Source of the DNA: DASTBU01 sp035711845
GTDB lineage: Bacteria > Acidobacteriota > Vicinamibacteria > Vicinamibacterales > 2-12-FULL-66-21
NCBI GenBank assembly: GCA_035711845.1
Contig: DASTBU010000075.1
Coordinates: forward strand, 27,850-91,849
Length of the DNA: 64,000 bases
Direction of reading: 5' to 3'
Part shown: in pieces, positions 9,042-17,410 of the stretch
Layout: each line of letters opens with the position of its first letter
Numbering within the stretch: the first letter of the stretch is position 1
Position numbers and translations under genes: made by a program
The notes under the pieces: generated by a model
Database searches by the model: none
Told to the model about the DNA's origin: nothing
What the model saw: only the letters and a program-made list of their open reading frames with translations

Positions 9042-10241
9042 TCAATCGAGCCGCAGCACGCCGCTGGCACTTTCGACCCGACGGACTTCGACCAGGCTGC
9101 CCGGGTCCGGCGAAAGAGTCCCGACGCCGGGCCTGTCCTGATGCTGTCTGGCGGTCTCGAGACGTTCATCGAGGGGCGGATGGGTGTGGAAGAACCACAC
9201 CGCCGTTCGTGACGGGCGGGCTTCCGCAAGGTTCTGCGAGGCCAACCGCCGCATCACCGACACGAAGGCAGCTGGCTGCCGGGTGAGCGCCAGCGCGAAA
9301 CCGTCCGCGCGCCGCTCGTTTCGCCGGGACATCGCCTGGAGCAGCGGACGCGCGGCGAGCGACATCACGGCGCCAATCCCGATCAGCACCGGAAGCCCCG
9401 CGACATCGGATGGACCGTTCAGCCTCAATACGGGCCACATCGATCCGAGCGCGTGCGCACCAATTGCGAGGCTGAACGTGATGAGCGCCGATTCCGCAAT
9501 CAGCGAATTGCGGATATCAGCGTGGACGTGGTGGCCGATCTCGTGCGCGAGGATGACTTCGATTTCTTCGTCCGAGTAGTCGGCGAGCAGCGTGTCCGAC
9601 AGGAGAATGCGCCTGGTGGAGCCGGCGCCGATGAGTGCGGCGTTCGCCCGCCTTGACTTCTCCCCCAGGTCCCACACATGCACACCGAGCACGGGTATGC
9701 CGGCGCGCTGGCACAGCGCCGTCAGGCGCGTTCGCAGCGATTCGCGGTCGAGCGGTGTGAGCCTGTAGAACAACGGGAGGAGCGCAACGGGCGCAATTCT
9801 CGCGAGCCCGAAGAGCGCGCCAGCCAGACATGCCGCCGACGCAATCCACCAGCCCTGTGGCCACCAGCGCATCGTGGAGTACACGAGGACGGCGAGGCCT
9901 ACGGAGGGAATCGCCACCACCGCCGCACCCGTCGCGAAACCGAGCAACCATGTCGAGAGCCCGGCGGCACCCAGGCCGTAGCGGCGTTCGAGAACGAACC
10001 CCTGGTAGAACGCCAGCGGGAACAGCAGGGCGTGATAGGCGACCATCAGTGCCAGCGAGTACAGAGCGACGGCTGCTGGATCGGATGGACCGCTGCCTGT
10101 CATGGCCACGGCGAAGTCGCGAAGCCGCAGCGATGCGTTGCCTCCGATGAACGCCCAGAGGAGGGCGAGCGCAGGAAAAGTCCAGAGCAGGAGGGCACGA
10201 CGCTGGAGACGGTGGTAGCGGGTTGACTTGTCTTCGTTCAC
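9042..10241 (-). CDS. M48-family (Ste24/CAAX prenyl protease-like) membrane metallopeptidase
   Basis: 399 aa with several hydrophobic segments in the first 190 residues and another pair after the active site. The zinc motif HEIGHH is at about residue 234, and the third ligand lies in NERRADGFAL (about 305). This layout is that of Ste24/HtpX-type proteases, which cut membrane or lipidated proteins. The FHTHPPLDERL motif near the C-terminus is typical of the M48A branch. It is transcribed opposite to the cupredoxin gene and in the same direction as smc, from which 167 nt of repeat-rich DNA separates it. The substrate is unknown. Confidence 0.92.
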   Translation of the reverse strand: MNEDKSTRYHRLQRRALLLWTFPALALLWAFIGGNASLRLRDFAVAMTGSGPSDPAAVALYSLALMVAYHALLFPLAFYQGFVLERRYGLGAAGLSTWLLGFATGAAVVAIPSVGLAVLVYSTMRWWPQGWWIASAACLAGALFGLARIAPVALLPLFYRLTPLDRESLRTRLTALCQRAGIPVLGVHVWDLGEKSRRANAALIGAGSTRRILLSDTLLADYSDEEIEVILAHEIGHHVHADIRNSLIAESALITFSLAIGAHALGSMWPVLRLNGPSDVAGLPVLIGIGAVMSLAARPLLQAMSRRNERRADGFALALTRQPAAFVSVMRRLASQNLAEARPSRTAVWFFHTHPPLDERLETARQHQDRPGVGTLSPDPGSLVEVRRVESASGVLRLD

Positions 10242-10251
10242 GTTTCTTAAT

Positions 10252-10350
10252 GCTCGCGGGGCCCCACCCCCGCTCGCTCGCGCTCGGCGGCCCCGCTTCG
10301 CGGCGCTTCACTCCGTCGCCTCGCGCGGGCCGCAGGCGCCTGCTGATAGT
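10252..10350. repeat. GC-rich dispersed element, copy 1
   Basis: Spacer between the M48 gene and smc, rich in CG, with the core GCTCGCGGGG-CCCCA...CCCCGCTC and many short palindromes. A related core occurs at 37917-38020. Both copies are followed closely by a 7-nt repeat array. It may be an old REP-like element. No gene is seen here. Confidence 0.45.
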
Positions 10351-10383
10351 CGAATCCTGCGCCGGGTGTAAGCCAATCGCGGG

Positions 10384-10404
10384 CTACGGACTACGGACCA
10401 CGGC
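10384..10404. repeat. Heptanucleotide array (CTACGGA type)
   Basis: Three 7-nt units, CTACGGA, CTACGGA, CCACGGC, lie between the smc stop and the GC-rich element. The same family occurs at 33442-33462. Confidence 0.55.
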
Positions 10405-10408
10405 TGCG

Positions 10409-13400
10409 TCAGTTCAACTGGACAGAGATCAGCTTGGAAACACCCGGCTCCTCCATCGTGACACCGTAGAGCCGGTCGGCAATCTCCATCGTCTTCCGGT
10501 TGTGCGTGATCAGGATGAACTGCGTGTGCTCCTGCATTCCCTGCAGCATCTCGACGAACCGGCCGATGTTCGCATCGTCGAGCGGTGCGTCGATCTCGTC
10601 GAGCAGGCAGAACGGGCTCGGCCGGTACTTGAAGATGGCGAACATCAACGCCATGGCCGTCAGGGCTTTCTCCCCGCCCGAGAGCAACTGGACGCTCTGG
10701 AGCCGCTTGCCGGGCGGCTGCGCGATGATGTCGATGCCGCTCTCGAGCTGATCGCTCTCGTCGAGGAGCACGAGCCCTGCGCGCCCGCCCCCGAAGAGCG
10801 TGGTGAACGTGTGCTCGAAGTTCTGGTTGATGACGGTGAAGGCTTCCCGGAATCGCTCCTTCGTCGTCTTGTCGATCTTCCGGATGGCCTCGCCCGTCGC
10901 GGCGATCGAGTCGATGAGGTCCTTTCGCTGCGCGGTGAGGAACGTGTGCCGCGACTCGAGATCGTCGAACTGGTCGATGGCCATCATGTTGACGGCGCCC
11001 ATCCGCTCGATCTTGGCGCGGAGATCGGCCACCATCTCGTCGGGGGTCAACGCGCGCGCGGGCGCCGGCGTTGATTCCTCCCCGGACGCTCGAGCGGCCG
11101 CTTCCGGCATGTCGTCCTCGAACTCCGCGGGCTCCGGCGCGTCGTCCACGGCTCTCGGGCTGGCCAGCTGACCATCGCGCTCGAGCTGTTCGACTTCGGC
11201 GGCGACCTCGTCGAGCGTTGCCTGCACGGCTTCCAGACAGGAGGCCGCCAGATGGGAGAGGTCCGATTCGGCGGTGGCGCGGACGACATCGAGCTGCGCC
11301 GCATCGTTTCGCACGGCCTCCAGGGCCCGGCGCGCCTCGCGAATCTGGCTGTCCTGCTCTTCGAAACTGGCGCGGAGGGCCTGCGAGCGGTCATCGGCCT
11401 CGCGCACCTTTTCCTTCAACTCATCGAAGCTCCGGAGACCCTCGTCCAGCCTGGCTTCCGCTGCTGCTACGGCCTCCCCCAGCTCGGATCGTCGCGCGTG
11501 GTTCCGGCGCAGCTCGTCGTTGCGCGCGGAAAGACGCGCGTCGAGCTCGACGGCCGCCTCCTCGAGCCGCGTCAGGTCCGCCTGCAGCGCTCCTGTCCGC
11601 TCGACGAGCGCCGCATGAGACGCCTTGGCCTCGGCGGCACGGTGCGCCTGCGCCTGCACCGCTTCGCGCGCGTCAAAGAGGCGCCGCTGCGCCCGATTCA
11701 GGTTGTCGTCGGCCGACTTCTGATCCATCTCGATGCGGACGATGGACTCGCGGGCCTCCTCCTGGCGGGCCTGCTGGGCGTGCTGTTCTTCGTCCGCGGT
11801 TCGGCGCTCCGTGGCGATCTGCGCCTGCTTTCGCGCAATTCGCTCCGCGGCTTCGCGGGCCGCTCCCAGCTGCAGCTCGAACCCGATCATCGCTTTTTCC
11901 TGCCGGTGCTGCTCGCCCTGAAGCGACATGATGGCGGACTCGACCGATGCGACGCTGACGTCGAGCCCGGCGATCTCCTCGCGAAGGCGTTCGACCAGGC
12001 TCCGCTGTTCTTCGCTTTTCCCGCGTAGTTCCTTGATCTCGCGTTTGGTCGCGAGGATCCCGCGGGCCTCGGCCCGAAGCCCACCTTCGACGACCGACGC
12101 GCCATGGAAGACGTCTCCGTCCAGGGTGACGACAGGCGATCGAGTTGAAGCCGCAGCCCTGCGCGCGGTATCGAAATCGGGTGCGATCCAGACATCGGCG
12201 ACCAGCGCCCGGATGGCCTCGGCCGCAGGACCCGAACAGACGATCGCATCCAGCAGCGGGGTCAGGCCTTCCGTCGAGGGCGCTGGACTCGAGCCTGGAG
12301 AGACCGGCCACGCTCCGCCGGCCGCGATCACGAAACCCACGCGGCCGGAATCTCTATCGAGCGCCAGGCGCAAGCCAGCGACCGCATCCTCGTGACTCGG
12401 AACGACCACGTACTGAAGACGCTCGCCGAGGCAGGCCTCGACAGCGCGTTCGAAACGCTTGTCGACCTCGAGATAATCCGCCACCGACCCCAAATGACCA
12501 AAGTCGGCGGATTCGGCAAGCAGCGCCCGGGCTGCATCACCGTACTCGGCGCGCGCCGCGTCGAGCTCTTCGAGCGACTCGAGGCGCGCGACGAACGAGG
12601 CGAGATCGTGCTCGCATGATCGGAGAGCGCGGGAGCGCTCGTCGCGCTGCGCACGCGCGCCTGCCAACTCCGACTCTCGAGTCGCGCGATCCACGCGAAG
12701 ACCATCCATCGCCAGCCGTGCGCGCTCCAGGGCGTCGCCGGCCGCCGCATGATCGCGCGCGGCACGCTCGTGCTCGACGCGCAAATCGGCGTCTTCCACG
12801 TCGAGCTTGGCGACCTGCTCAGCCAGGCGGGTGCGGGCTGCCGCCGCATGCTCCATGGCGTGGCGCAACGCCGTTGCGGCGTTAACGGCGGCGAACACTT
12901 CGCTCCGCGAGGCCTCCACGTCGGCCTCGAGTCCCTCGATCTGTCGTTGGGCGTCCGCATACGCGGCTTCCTCAGCCGACAGGGCCGCGGCCGCGTCGTC
13001 GCGCTCGGCGACGACGCGTAGCGAGGCATCGCGCCGGGCTTCGAGCTCCTGAATCGCGGGCTCCCGCCGTGCCGTCAGCGCCTGCACTTCGCCCTCGATC
13101 TCCACCGCAGCGGAACCGAACTGCTCGATCTGCTGTCGATCGAACGCAATCTGCTGCTGCAGGCGGCCGATCTCCAGCTCGCATCCATGGGCGGATTCGC
13201 GGGCGGAGGTCGTGGCGCCGTCGGCATCGGTGAGCTCGAGCCGCAGCCGCTCGAGGTCGTTCTCGAGCTCTGCCACGCGCGCGGCGGCGACGGCCTCGCG
13301 TTCGCGGGCGGCCGCGAGGCGCGTGCGCGCCGACGCTATCGCCTCGCCGAGCAGCCGGTACTTCTGTGCGAACTGCACCTTCTCCCAGCGCCGCAGCTCT

Positions 13401-14185
13401 TCCCGAAGCCGCTTGTAGCGACGAGCCTTCGCGGCCTGACGCTTGAGCGCGCCACGCTGCTTCTCGACCTCGAACACGATGTCGTCAACGCGCGTGAGGT
13501 TCTGTCGTGCGGCCTCGAGCTTCAACTCCGCGGCGCGGCGCCGGCTCTTGTACTTCGTGACGCCGGCGGCTTCTTCGATGAGCTGCCGGCGGTCTGTCGG
13601 ACGGGCGCTCAGAATCTGTCCGATCTTCCCCTGCTCGATGACCGCGTAGGCCTTCACGCCCAACCCTGCATCCATCAGCAGATCCTGCACGTCGCGCAGC
13701 CGGCACGTCGTTCCGTCGATCAGGTATTCGCTCTCCCCGGATCGATACAACCGGCGCATCAGCTCCACGTCGCGCACGATGAGCGGGGCCTCGTCCTCGA
13801 CGGCTACGGCGACCGCAGACATCTGCTCGATCGCGCCGTCTGCGGAGAGCTCCGCATGTCCGTTGCCGCCGTTCCCTGACACTCGGTGCCCCCGTACCGG
13901 GGGGATGGCGGGGACGCGGGCGGCCACGCCGCTCAAGCGCAACCGGACCTCGGCGGCCGCGGTGGGTTTCCGGGCGTCACTGCCACCGAAGATCACGTCC
14001 TCCATGCGATCGCCACGCAGGCTCTTGGCGCTCTGCTCGCCAAGCACCCATGTCAGCGCGTCAACCACGTTGCTCTTGCCGCAGCCATTGGGGCCGACGA
14101 TGGCCGTCACGCCCGCGTCGAATGTGAGCTCCGATCGATCCGGAAAGCTCTTGAAACCAGCCATCTCGAGACGATTGAGCCGCAT
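10409..14185 (-). CDS. smc: Chromosome segregation protein SMC
   Basis: ATPase of 1258 aa that with ScpA/ScpB forms the bacterial condensin. It begins with MRLNRLEMAGFKSFPDRSEL; Walker A is GPNGCGKSN (about 32-40). Two very long coiled coils flank a hinge at about 510-650 (FGHLGSVADYLEVDKRFERA). The C-terminal head has the ABC signature LLSGGEKALTAMAL and Walker B FCLLDEIDAPLDDANI. The N-terminal head carries a Gly/Ala-rich insert of about 60 residues between EVRLRLSG and LIVRDVELMRRLYRSG that most SMCs lack. It appears to be transcribed alone, after the terminator at 14224. Confidence 0.97.
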   Translation of the reverse strand: MRLNRLEMAGFKSFPDRSELTFDAGVTAIVGPNGCGKSNVVDALTWVLGEQSAKSLRGDRMEDVIFGGSDARKPTAAAEVRLRLSGVAARVPAIPPVRGHRVSGNGGNGHAELSADGAIEQMSAVAVAVEDEAPLIVRDVELMRRLYRSGESEYLIDGTTCRLRDVQDLLMDAGLGVKAYAVIEQGKIGQILSARPTDRRQLIEEAAGVTKYKSRRRAAELKLEAARQNLTRVDDIVFEVEKQRGALKRQAAKARRYKRLREELRRWEKVQFAQKYRLLGEAIASARTRLAAAREREAVAAARVAELENDLERLRLELTDADGATTSARESAHGCELEIGRLQQQIAFDRQQIEQFGSAAVEIEGEVQALTARREPAIQELEARRDASLRVVAERDDAAAALSAEEAAYADAQRQIEGLEADVEASRSEVFAAVNAATALRHAMEHAAAARTRLAEQVAKLDVEDADLRVEHERAARDHAAAGDALERARLAMDGLRVDRATRESELAGARAQRDERSRALRSCEHDLASFVARLESLEELDAARAEYGDAARALLAESADFGHLGSVADYLEVDKRFERAVEACLGERLQYVVVPSHEDAVAGLRLALDRDSGRVGFVIAAGGAWPVSPGSSPAPSTEGLTPLLDAIVCSGPAAEAIRALVADVWIAPDFDTARRAAASTRSPVVTLDGDVFHGASVVEGGLRAEARGILATKREIKELRGKSEEQRSLVERLREEIAGLDVSVASVESAIMSLQGEQHRQEKAMIGFELQLGAAREAAERIARKQAQIATERRTADEEQHAQQARQEEARESIVRIEMDQKSADDNLNRAQRRLFDAREAVQAQAHRAAEAKASHAALVERTGALQADLTRLEEAAVELDARLSARNDELRRNHARRSELGEAVAAAEARLDEGLRSFDELKEKVREADDRSQALRASFEEQDSQIREARRALEAVRNDAAQLDVVRATAESDLSHLAASCLEAVQATLDEVAAEVEQLERDGQLASPRAVDDAPEPAEFEDDMPEAAARASGEESTPAPARALTPDEMVADLRAKIERMGAVNMMAIDQFDDLESRHTFLTAQRKDLIDSIAATGEAIRKIDKTTKERFREAFTVINQNFEHTFTTLFGGGRAGLVLLDESDQLESGIDIIAQPPGKRLQSVQLLSGGEKALTAMALMFAIFKYRPSPFCLLDEIDAPLDDANIGRFVEMLQGMQEHTQFILITHNRKTMEIADRLYGVTMEEPGVSKLISVQLN

Positions 14186-14223
14186 CAGGTGTCAGTCCCT
14201 TCCAAGATCCCCGAACAAGAAAA

Positions 14224-14268
14224 CAGCCGCTTCTGGGCCGGGAGACACCCCGGACCCGGAAGCGGCTG
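14224..14268 (-). terminator. Intrinsic terminator downstream of the S41 protease gene
   Basis: CAGCCGCTTC...GAAGCGGCTG with a GC-rich inner stem folds into a strong hairpin. Read on the - strand it is followed by TTTTCTT. It lies about 180 nt past the ctpA stop and about 40 nt before smc, separating the two. Nothing else was recognised in the 14186-14450 spacer. Confidence 0.65.
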
Positions 14269-14450
14269 GGATCGCTTCAACTTTCCTGGTTGCTGAGACT
14301 TCAGGATGACGTGACAACAGCCGGAGGGCCGGCCCCACATCCCGCCCCAAGCGGAATGGCCCCTGGACCCGGCGAACGGCCGTCAGTCTAACAAGCCCCC
14401 ATACGTGGGGCAAGCGCAAAGTAAGGCCCCAAAATATAGGGCCGAATGCC

Positions 14451-16079
14451 CTACAGGCCCTTTCCACCCCGACTTGTGCGCACCCTCGTCAACTGCGTCA
14501 GCCGAATCGCGTCGGGGAACTGCTGCAGGGCGAACTGCGCTTGCGGGTCGAGCTTGATCAGGTTGCGCCGCGCCTCCTCCACGCCGAAGAGGGGGAGATC
14601 GATCTCGTAATGGATCATGGCACGAATGAACGTGTCGTCCTTGGCGAACGACTCGTCGTCGATGGCAATCCGCCGCTCCTTCAGCAACGACTTGAAGTCC
14701 TCGAGCATGGCGTCGGTGACGACAAAGCCGCGCGAGATTCGCTTCTTGTTCTTGTTCGCCGCGCCCAGCCGGGTATCGCCCTCGGCGGTGAACTGGTCGG
14801 CGAAGTTCGCAAAGCTCTGGCGAGCGTAGAGGGTCCGTCCGAAACGCGTGGGATTGAAGCCCTCTACAGGCCCTGGAAGGAACTTGTCTGGCTCGATTCC
14901 GCCGCCGCTGTAGACCTTCCGGCCCGCGTCGGTCAGCTTCATGTCCGCGCTCGAGTGCGGCCGCTCGGCGTTCTGGTCGCGCAGCGAGTAGGTGAGGTAT
15001 TCGTCGAAGCTTCCGTCCCACGGGCGCTGAATCATCCGGCCGCTGGGTGTGTAGTAGCGCCCGGTCGTGAGCGCAAGGCCGGCGGAGCCCGTGATGGTGT
15101 AAACCGATTGCACGAGAGCCTTCCCGAACGTCGTCTCCCCCGCAACGAGGCCGCGATCGTGATCCTGGATGGCGCCGGCGACGATCTCCGACGCGCTCGC
15201 GCTGTTGCGGTTCACCAGCACCACGAGCGGCAGGTGCTGGTACTCGCTGTTCTGCTGGGCAAAGTACCGATTCTTGGAGTTGTTGACGCGCCCGTCCGTG
15301 TAGACGACCAGCTCGCCGCGCTCGAGGAAGCGATTGGAGATGCGGATCGCCTGATCCAGCGGGCCGCCGGGGTTGTCGCGGAGATCGAACACCAGACGCT
15401 TCATCCCTTTCGCCGTCAGGTGCTCCAGCGCGCGGCCGACTTCCTCGTCGGACGTTTCCGAAAAATCTCCGAGCTTGATATAGCCGGTCTGGTCGTCGAC
15501 CATGATCGCGCCGCGGACGGTGGTGATGTTCACCTCGTCGCGCTCGATCGCGAGGTCGATGAGGCCGTCGTAGCCGATCCGGCGGATGGCGATGTCGACT
15601 TCGGTCCCCTTGGGGCCCTTCAGTTGGCTGACCGCTTTTTCGCTGGTCCAGCCCTTGGCGTCCTGATCGTTTATTCGCGCGATGACGTCCCGGCGGCGCA
15701 AGCCCTTCCGGTAGGCGGGAGAATCCTCGAACACCGACATCACGGTGATGTCGCCGTCGATCACCTGGATCTGGATGCCCAGGCCGTAGTACCGGCCTTC
15801 CTGGCGCTCGCGCAGCTGCTGATACTGACGCGGATCGAAGAAGTTCGAATGCGGATCGAGCGTCTTCAGCATGCCGTCGATCGCCCCGTAGACCAGACGA
15901 TCCGATGGGACCTCCTCGACGTATTCCCGGTCGATCGCCGCCATCGCCGCGGTGAAGATCCGATACTGCTGGTCGATGCCGTCCTGACGTGCCAGCAAGC
16001 TGCCGCCAAAGAAGCCTCCGGCAAGGGCCGACAGCAGGACCGCCAGGATGACCGCGGGGAACAATCGGAAACTGCGCAT
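14451..16079 (-). CDS. C-terminal processing peptidase (S41 family, CtpA-like)
   Basis: 542 aa periplasmic serine protease. It has an N-terminal signal anchor (about 2-25), a helical domain ending in DPHSNFFDP, a PDZ domain (about 80-165, GLGIQIQVIDGDITVMSV) and an S41 core. The catalytic Ser lies in NRNSASASE (about 293) and the Lys in TFGKALVQ (about 317). The start is the ATG at 16079; a good promoter (16087-16116) would begin transcription within a few bases of it. The family trims C-termini of envelope proteins. The C-terminal 150 residues (after GRMIQRPW) are a common extension in acidobacterial members, by my recollection. Confidence 0.93.
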   Translation of the reverse strand: MRSFRLFPAVILAVLLSALAGGFFGGSLLARQDGIDQQYRIFTAAMAAIDREYVEEVPSDRLVYGAIDGMLKTLDPHSNFFDPRQYQQLRERQEGRYYGLGIQIQVIDGDITVMSVFEDSPAYRKGLRRRDVIARINDQDAKGWTSEKAVSQLKGPKGTEVDIAIRRIGYDGLIDLAIERDEVNITTVRGAIMVDDQTGYIKLGDFSETSDEEVGRALEHLTAKGMKRLVFDLRDNPGGPLDQAIRISNRFLERGELVVYTDGRVNNSKNRYFAQQNSEYQHLPLVVLVNRNSASASEIVAGAIQDHDRGLVAGETTFGKALVQSVYTITGSAGLALTTGRYYTPSGRMIQRPWDGSFDEYLTYSLRDQNAERPHSSADMKLTDAGRKVYSGGGIEPDKFLPGPVEGFNPTRFGRTLYARQSFANFADQFTAEGDTRLGAANKNKKRISRGFVVTDAMLEDFKSLLKERRIAIDDESFAKDDTFIRAMIHYEIDLPLFGVEEARRNLIKLDPQAQFALQQFPDAIRLTQLTRVRTSRGGKGL

Positions 16080-16086
16080 GAAGGCG

Positions 16087-16116
16087 ATCGTAGCAGACCA
16101 AATGTCACGATGGCAA
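16087..16116 (-). promoter_or_regulatory. Promoter of the S41 protease gene
   Basis: On the - strand TTGCCA (16111-16116), an 18-nt spacer and TACGAT (16087-16092). The predicted transcription start (about 16080) coincides with the ATG at 16079, so the mRNA may be leaderless. Confidence 0.5.
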
Positions 16117-16147
16117 CGAGTTCGGGACAATCGCGGGCCGACTTACC

Positions 16148-16176
16148 TTGACCCCCCCGGGCCGGGTTCCTATAAT
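16148..16176 (+). promoter_or_regulatory. Consensus sigma-70 promoter of tatAC
   Basis: TTGACC (16148-16153), a 17-nt spacer and a perfect TATAAT (16171-16176). Predicted start at about 16183, giving a leader of about 37 nt with AAGG before the tatA ATG. Confidence 0.75.
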
Positions 16177-16219
16177 GGATGGAGCCCATCCAAGGGCTGA
16201 AATTTCAAGGATTTGGCCC

Positions 16220-16489
16220 ATGATTGGTTCCATCGGGATGCCCGAGCTCGTCGTCATCATGCTGCTCGCGCTGCTCATCTTCGGGCCCCGGAAGCTCCCC
16301 GAGCTGGGCCGGTCGCTGGGTAGGAGCCTCGGCGAGTTCAAACGGGCCTCCAACGAGCTGCGGAATACGCTCGACGAGGAGATCCGCATCGAGGAACAGC
16401 GCAGCTCCGAACGGCAGCGGTCGCCGGAGGCCACTCCGACCGCCGGAGCGGAGGAGCCGGGAATCCCGCGAGAGACGGGCAGCGCCTAG
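16220..16489 (+). CDS. tatA: Twin-arginine translocase subunit TatA/TatB
   Basis: 89 aa. It has a short N-terminal membrane helix (MPELVVIMLLALLIFGPRKLPELG), then the amphipathic helix RSLGRSLGEFKRASNELRNTL and a charged, probably disordered tail. The FGPRKLPELG hinge is characteristic. TatA forms the pore for folded proteins and TatB the receptor; with a single copy next to tatC this one probably does both jobs or is TatA. The start is the ATG at 16220 after AAGG; the second Met (MPELV) is possible. A near-consensus promoter lies just upstream. Confidence 0.93.
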   Translation: MIGSIGMPELVVIMLLALLIFGPRKLPELGRSLGRSLGEFKRASNELRNTLDEEIRIEEQRSSERQRSPEATPTAGAEEPGIPRETGSA

Positions 16490-16498
16490 GCCGCCCGG

Positions 16499-17329
16499 AT
16501 GGCGCTCGTTCCGTTCCCCTCCGCGTCGCCCGATCCCGCGCGCGAGAACCGGGATCTCGATTCGCACCTAGAGCCAACCGACCACGACGATCTCGACGCC
16601 GACGGCGCCAGGATGTCGTTCCTCGAGCATCTCGACGAGCTCCGCCGACGTCTGCTCGCGTCGGTCATCGCGCTCGGTGTCGGATGCGTCATCGCCTTCA
16701 TCTTCGTGGGCCGCATCTGGGATTTCGTGATGGTGCCGCTCCACGAGCGGATGGGCACCGGGCAATTCATCTACACGAGCGGGTTCGAGCCCTTCATGCT
16801 CACGCTGAAGATCGGCGTGCTGGCCGGGCTCTTCGTGGCCTCTCCCTTCATCATCTGGCAGTTCTGGCTGTTCATCGCGCCCGGTCTCTACACCAACGAA
16901 AAACGATTCGCCATCCCGTTTGTGCTGTCGGCGACGGTTCTGTTCCTCACCGGTGCGGCCTTTTCTCACTACATCGCGTTCCCCTGGACGTGGGGGTTCT
17001 TTCTCAGCTGGCAGAACGAGTACATGCGCTTTCTGCCCACCATCGGCTTCACCTTTTCGATCTACGTGAAGATGATTCTGGCCTTCGGGGCGATGTTCCA
17101 GATGCCGGTGATCGTCTTCTTCCTCGCGCGCATGGGCGTCGTGACCGCACGCATGCTGATCAGGCATTTCAAGTACGCACTGCTGATTATCTTCATCCTG
17201 GGCGCGGTCCTCAGCCCGGGCGGCGACATCGTGTCGCAGGCGTTGATGGCGGGTCCGATGCTGGTGCTCTACGGCGTCAGCATCCTCGTAGCGTGGGCCT
17301 GCGGCAAGCGCCGACGGCGCGCGGGATAG
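16499..17329 (+). CDS. tatC: Sec-independent protein translocase TatC
   Basis: 276 aa. It has six membrane segments and the TatC signatures FLEHLDELRRRL, FEPFMLTLKIGVLAGLF and FALARMG-like FFLARMGVVTARML. It recognises twin-arginine signal peptides together with TatB. It starts 9 nt after tatA; the first 38 residues are acidic and poorly conserved, so an internal Met at 16613 (MSFLEHLDELR) may be the true start. The C-terminus is short and basic (GKRRRRAG). Confidence 0.96.
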   Translation: MALVPFPSASPDPARENRDLDSHLEPTDHDDLDADGARMSFLEHLDELRRRLLASVIALGVGCVIAFIFVGRIWDFVMVPLHERMGTGQFIYTSGFEPFMLTLKIGVLAGLFVASPFIIWQFWLFIAPGLYTNEKRFAIPFVLSATVLFLTGAAFSHYIAFPWTWGFFLSWQNEYMRFLPTIGFTFSIYVKMILAFGAMFQMPVIVFFLARMGVVTARMLIRHFKYALLIIFILGAVLSPGGDIVSQALMAGPMLVLYGVSILVAWACGKRRRRAG

Positions 17330-17372
17330 ATTGATTCCGGCCAGAATTTCACACTTTTGCACTCGACGGCGT

Positions 17373-17401
17373 TTGACGGCCCGTCGCCGAAAAGCTTATA
17401 T
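17373..17401 (+). promoter_or_regulatory. Promoter of the OmpA-family gene
   Basis: TTGACG (17373-17378), exactly 17 nt, TTATAT (17396-17401). The predicted start at about 17408 is only 3 nt before the ATG at 17411, and there is no Shine-Dalgarno, suggesting a leaderless or nearly leaderless mRNA. Confidence 0.65.
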
Positions 17402-17410
17402 TGACGAGTC

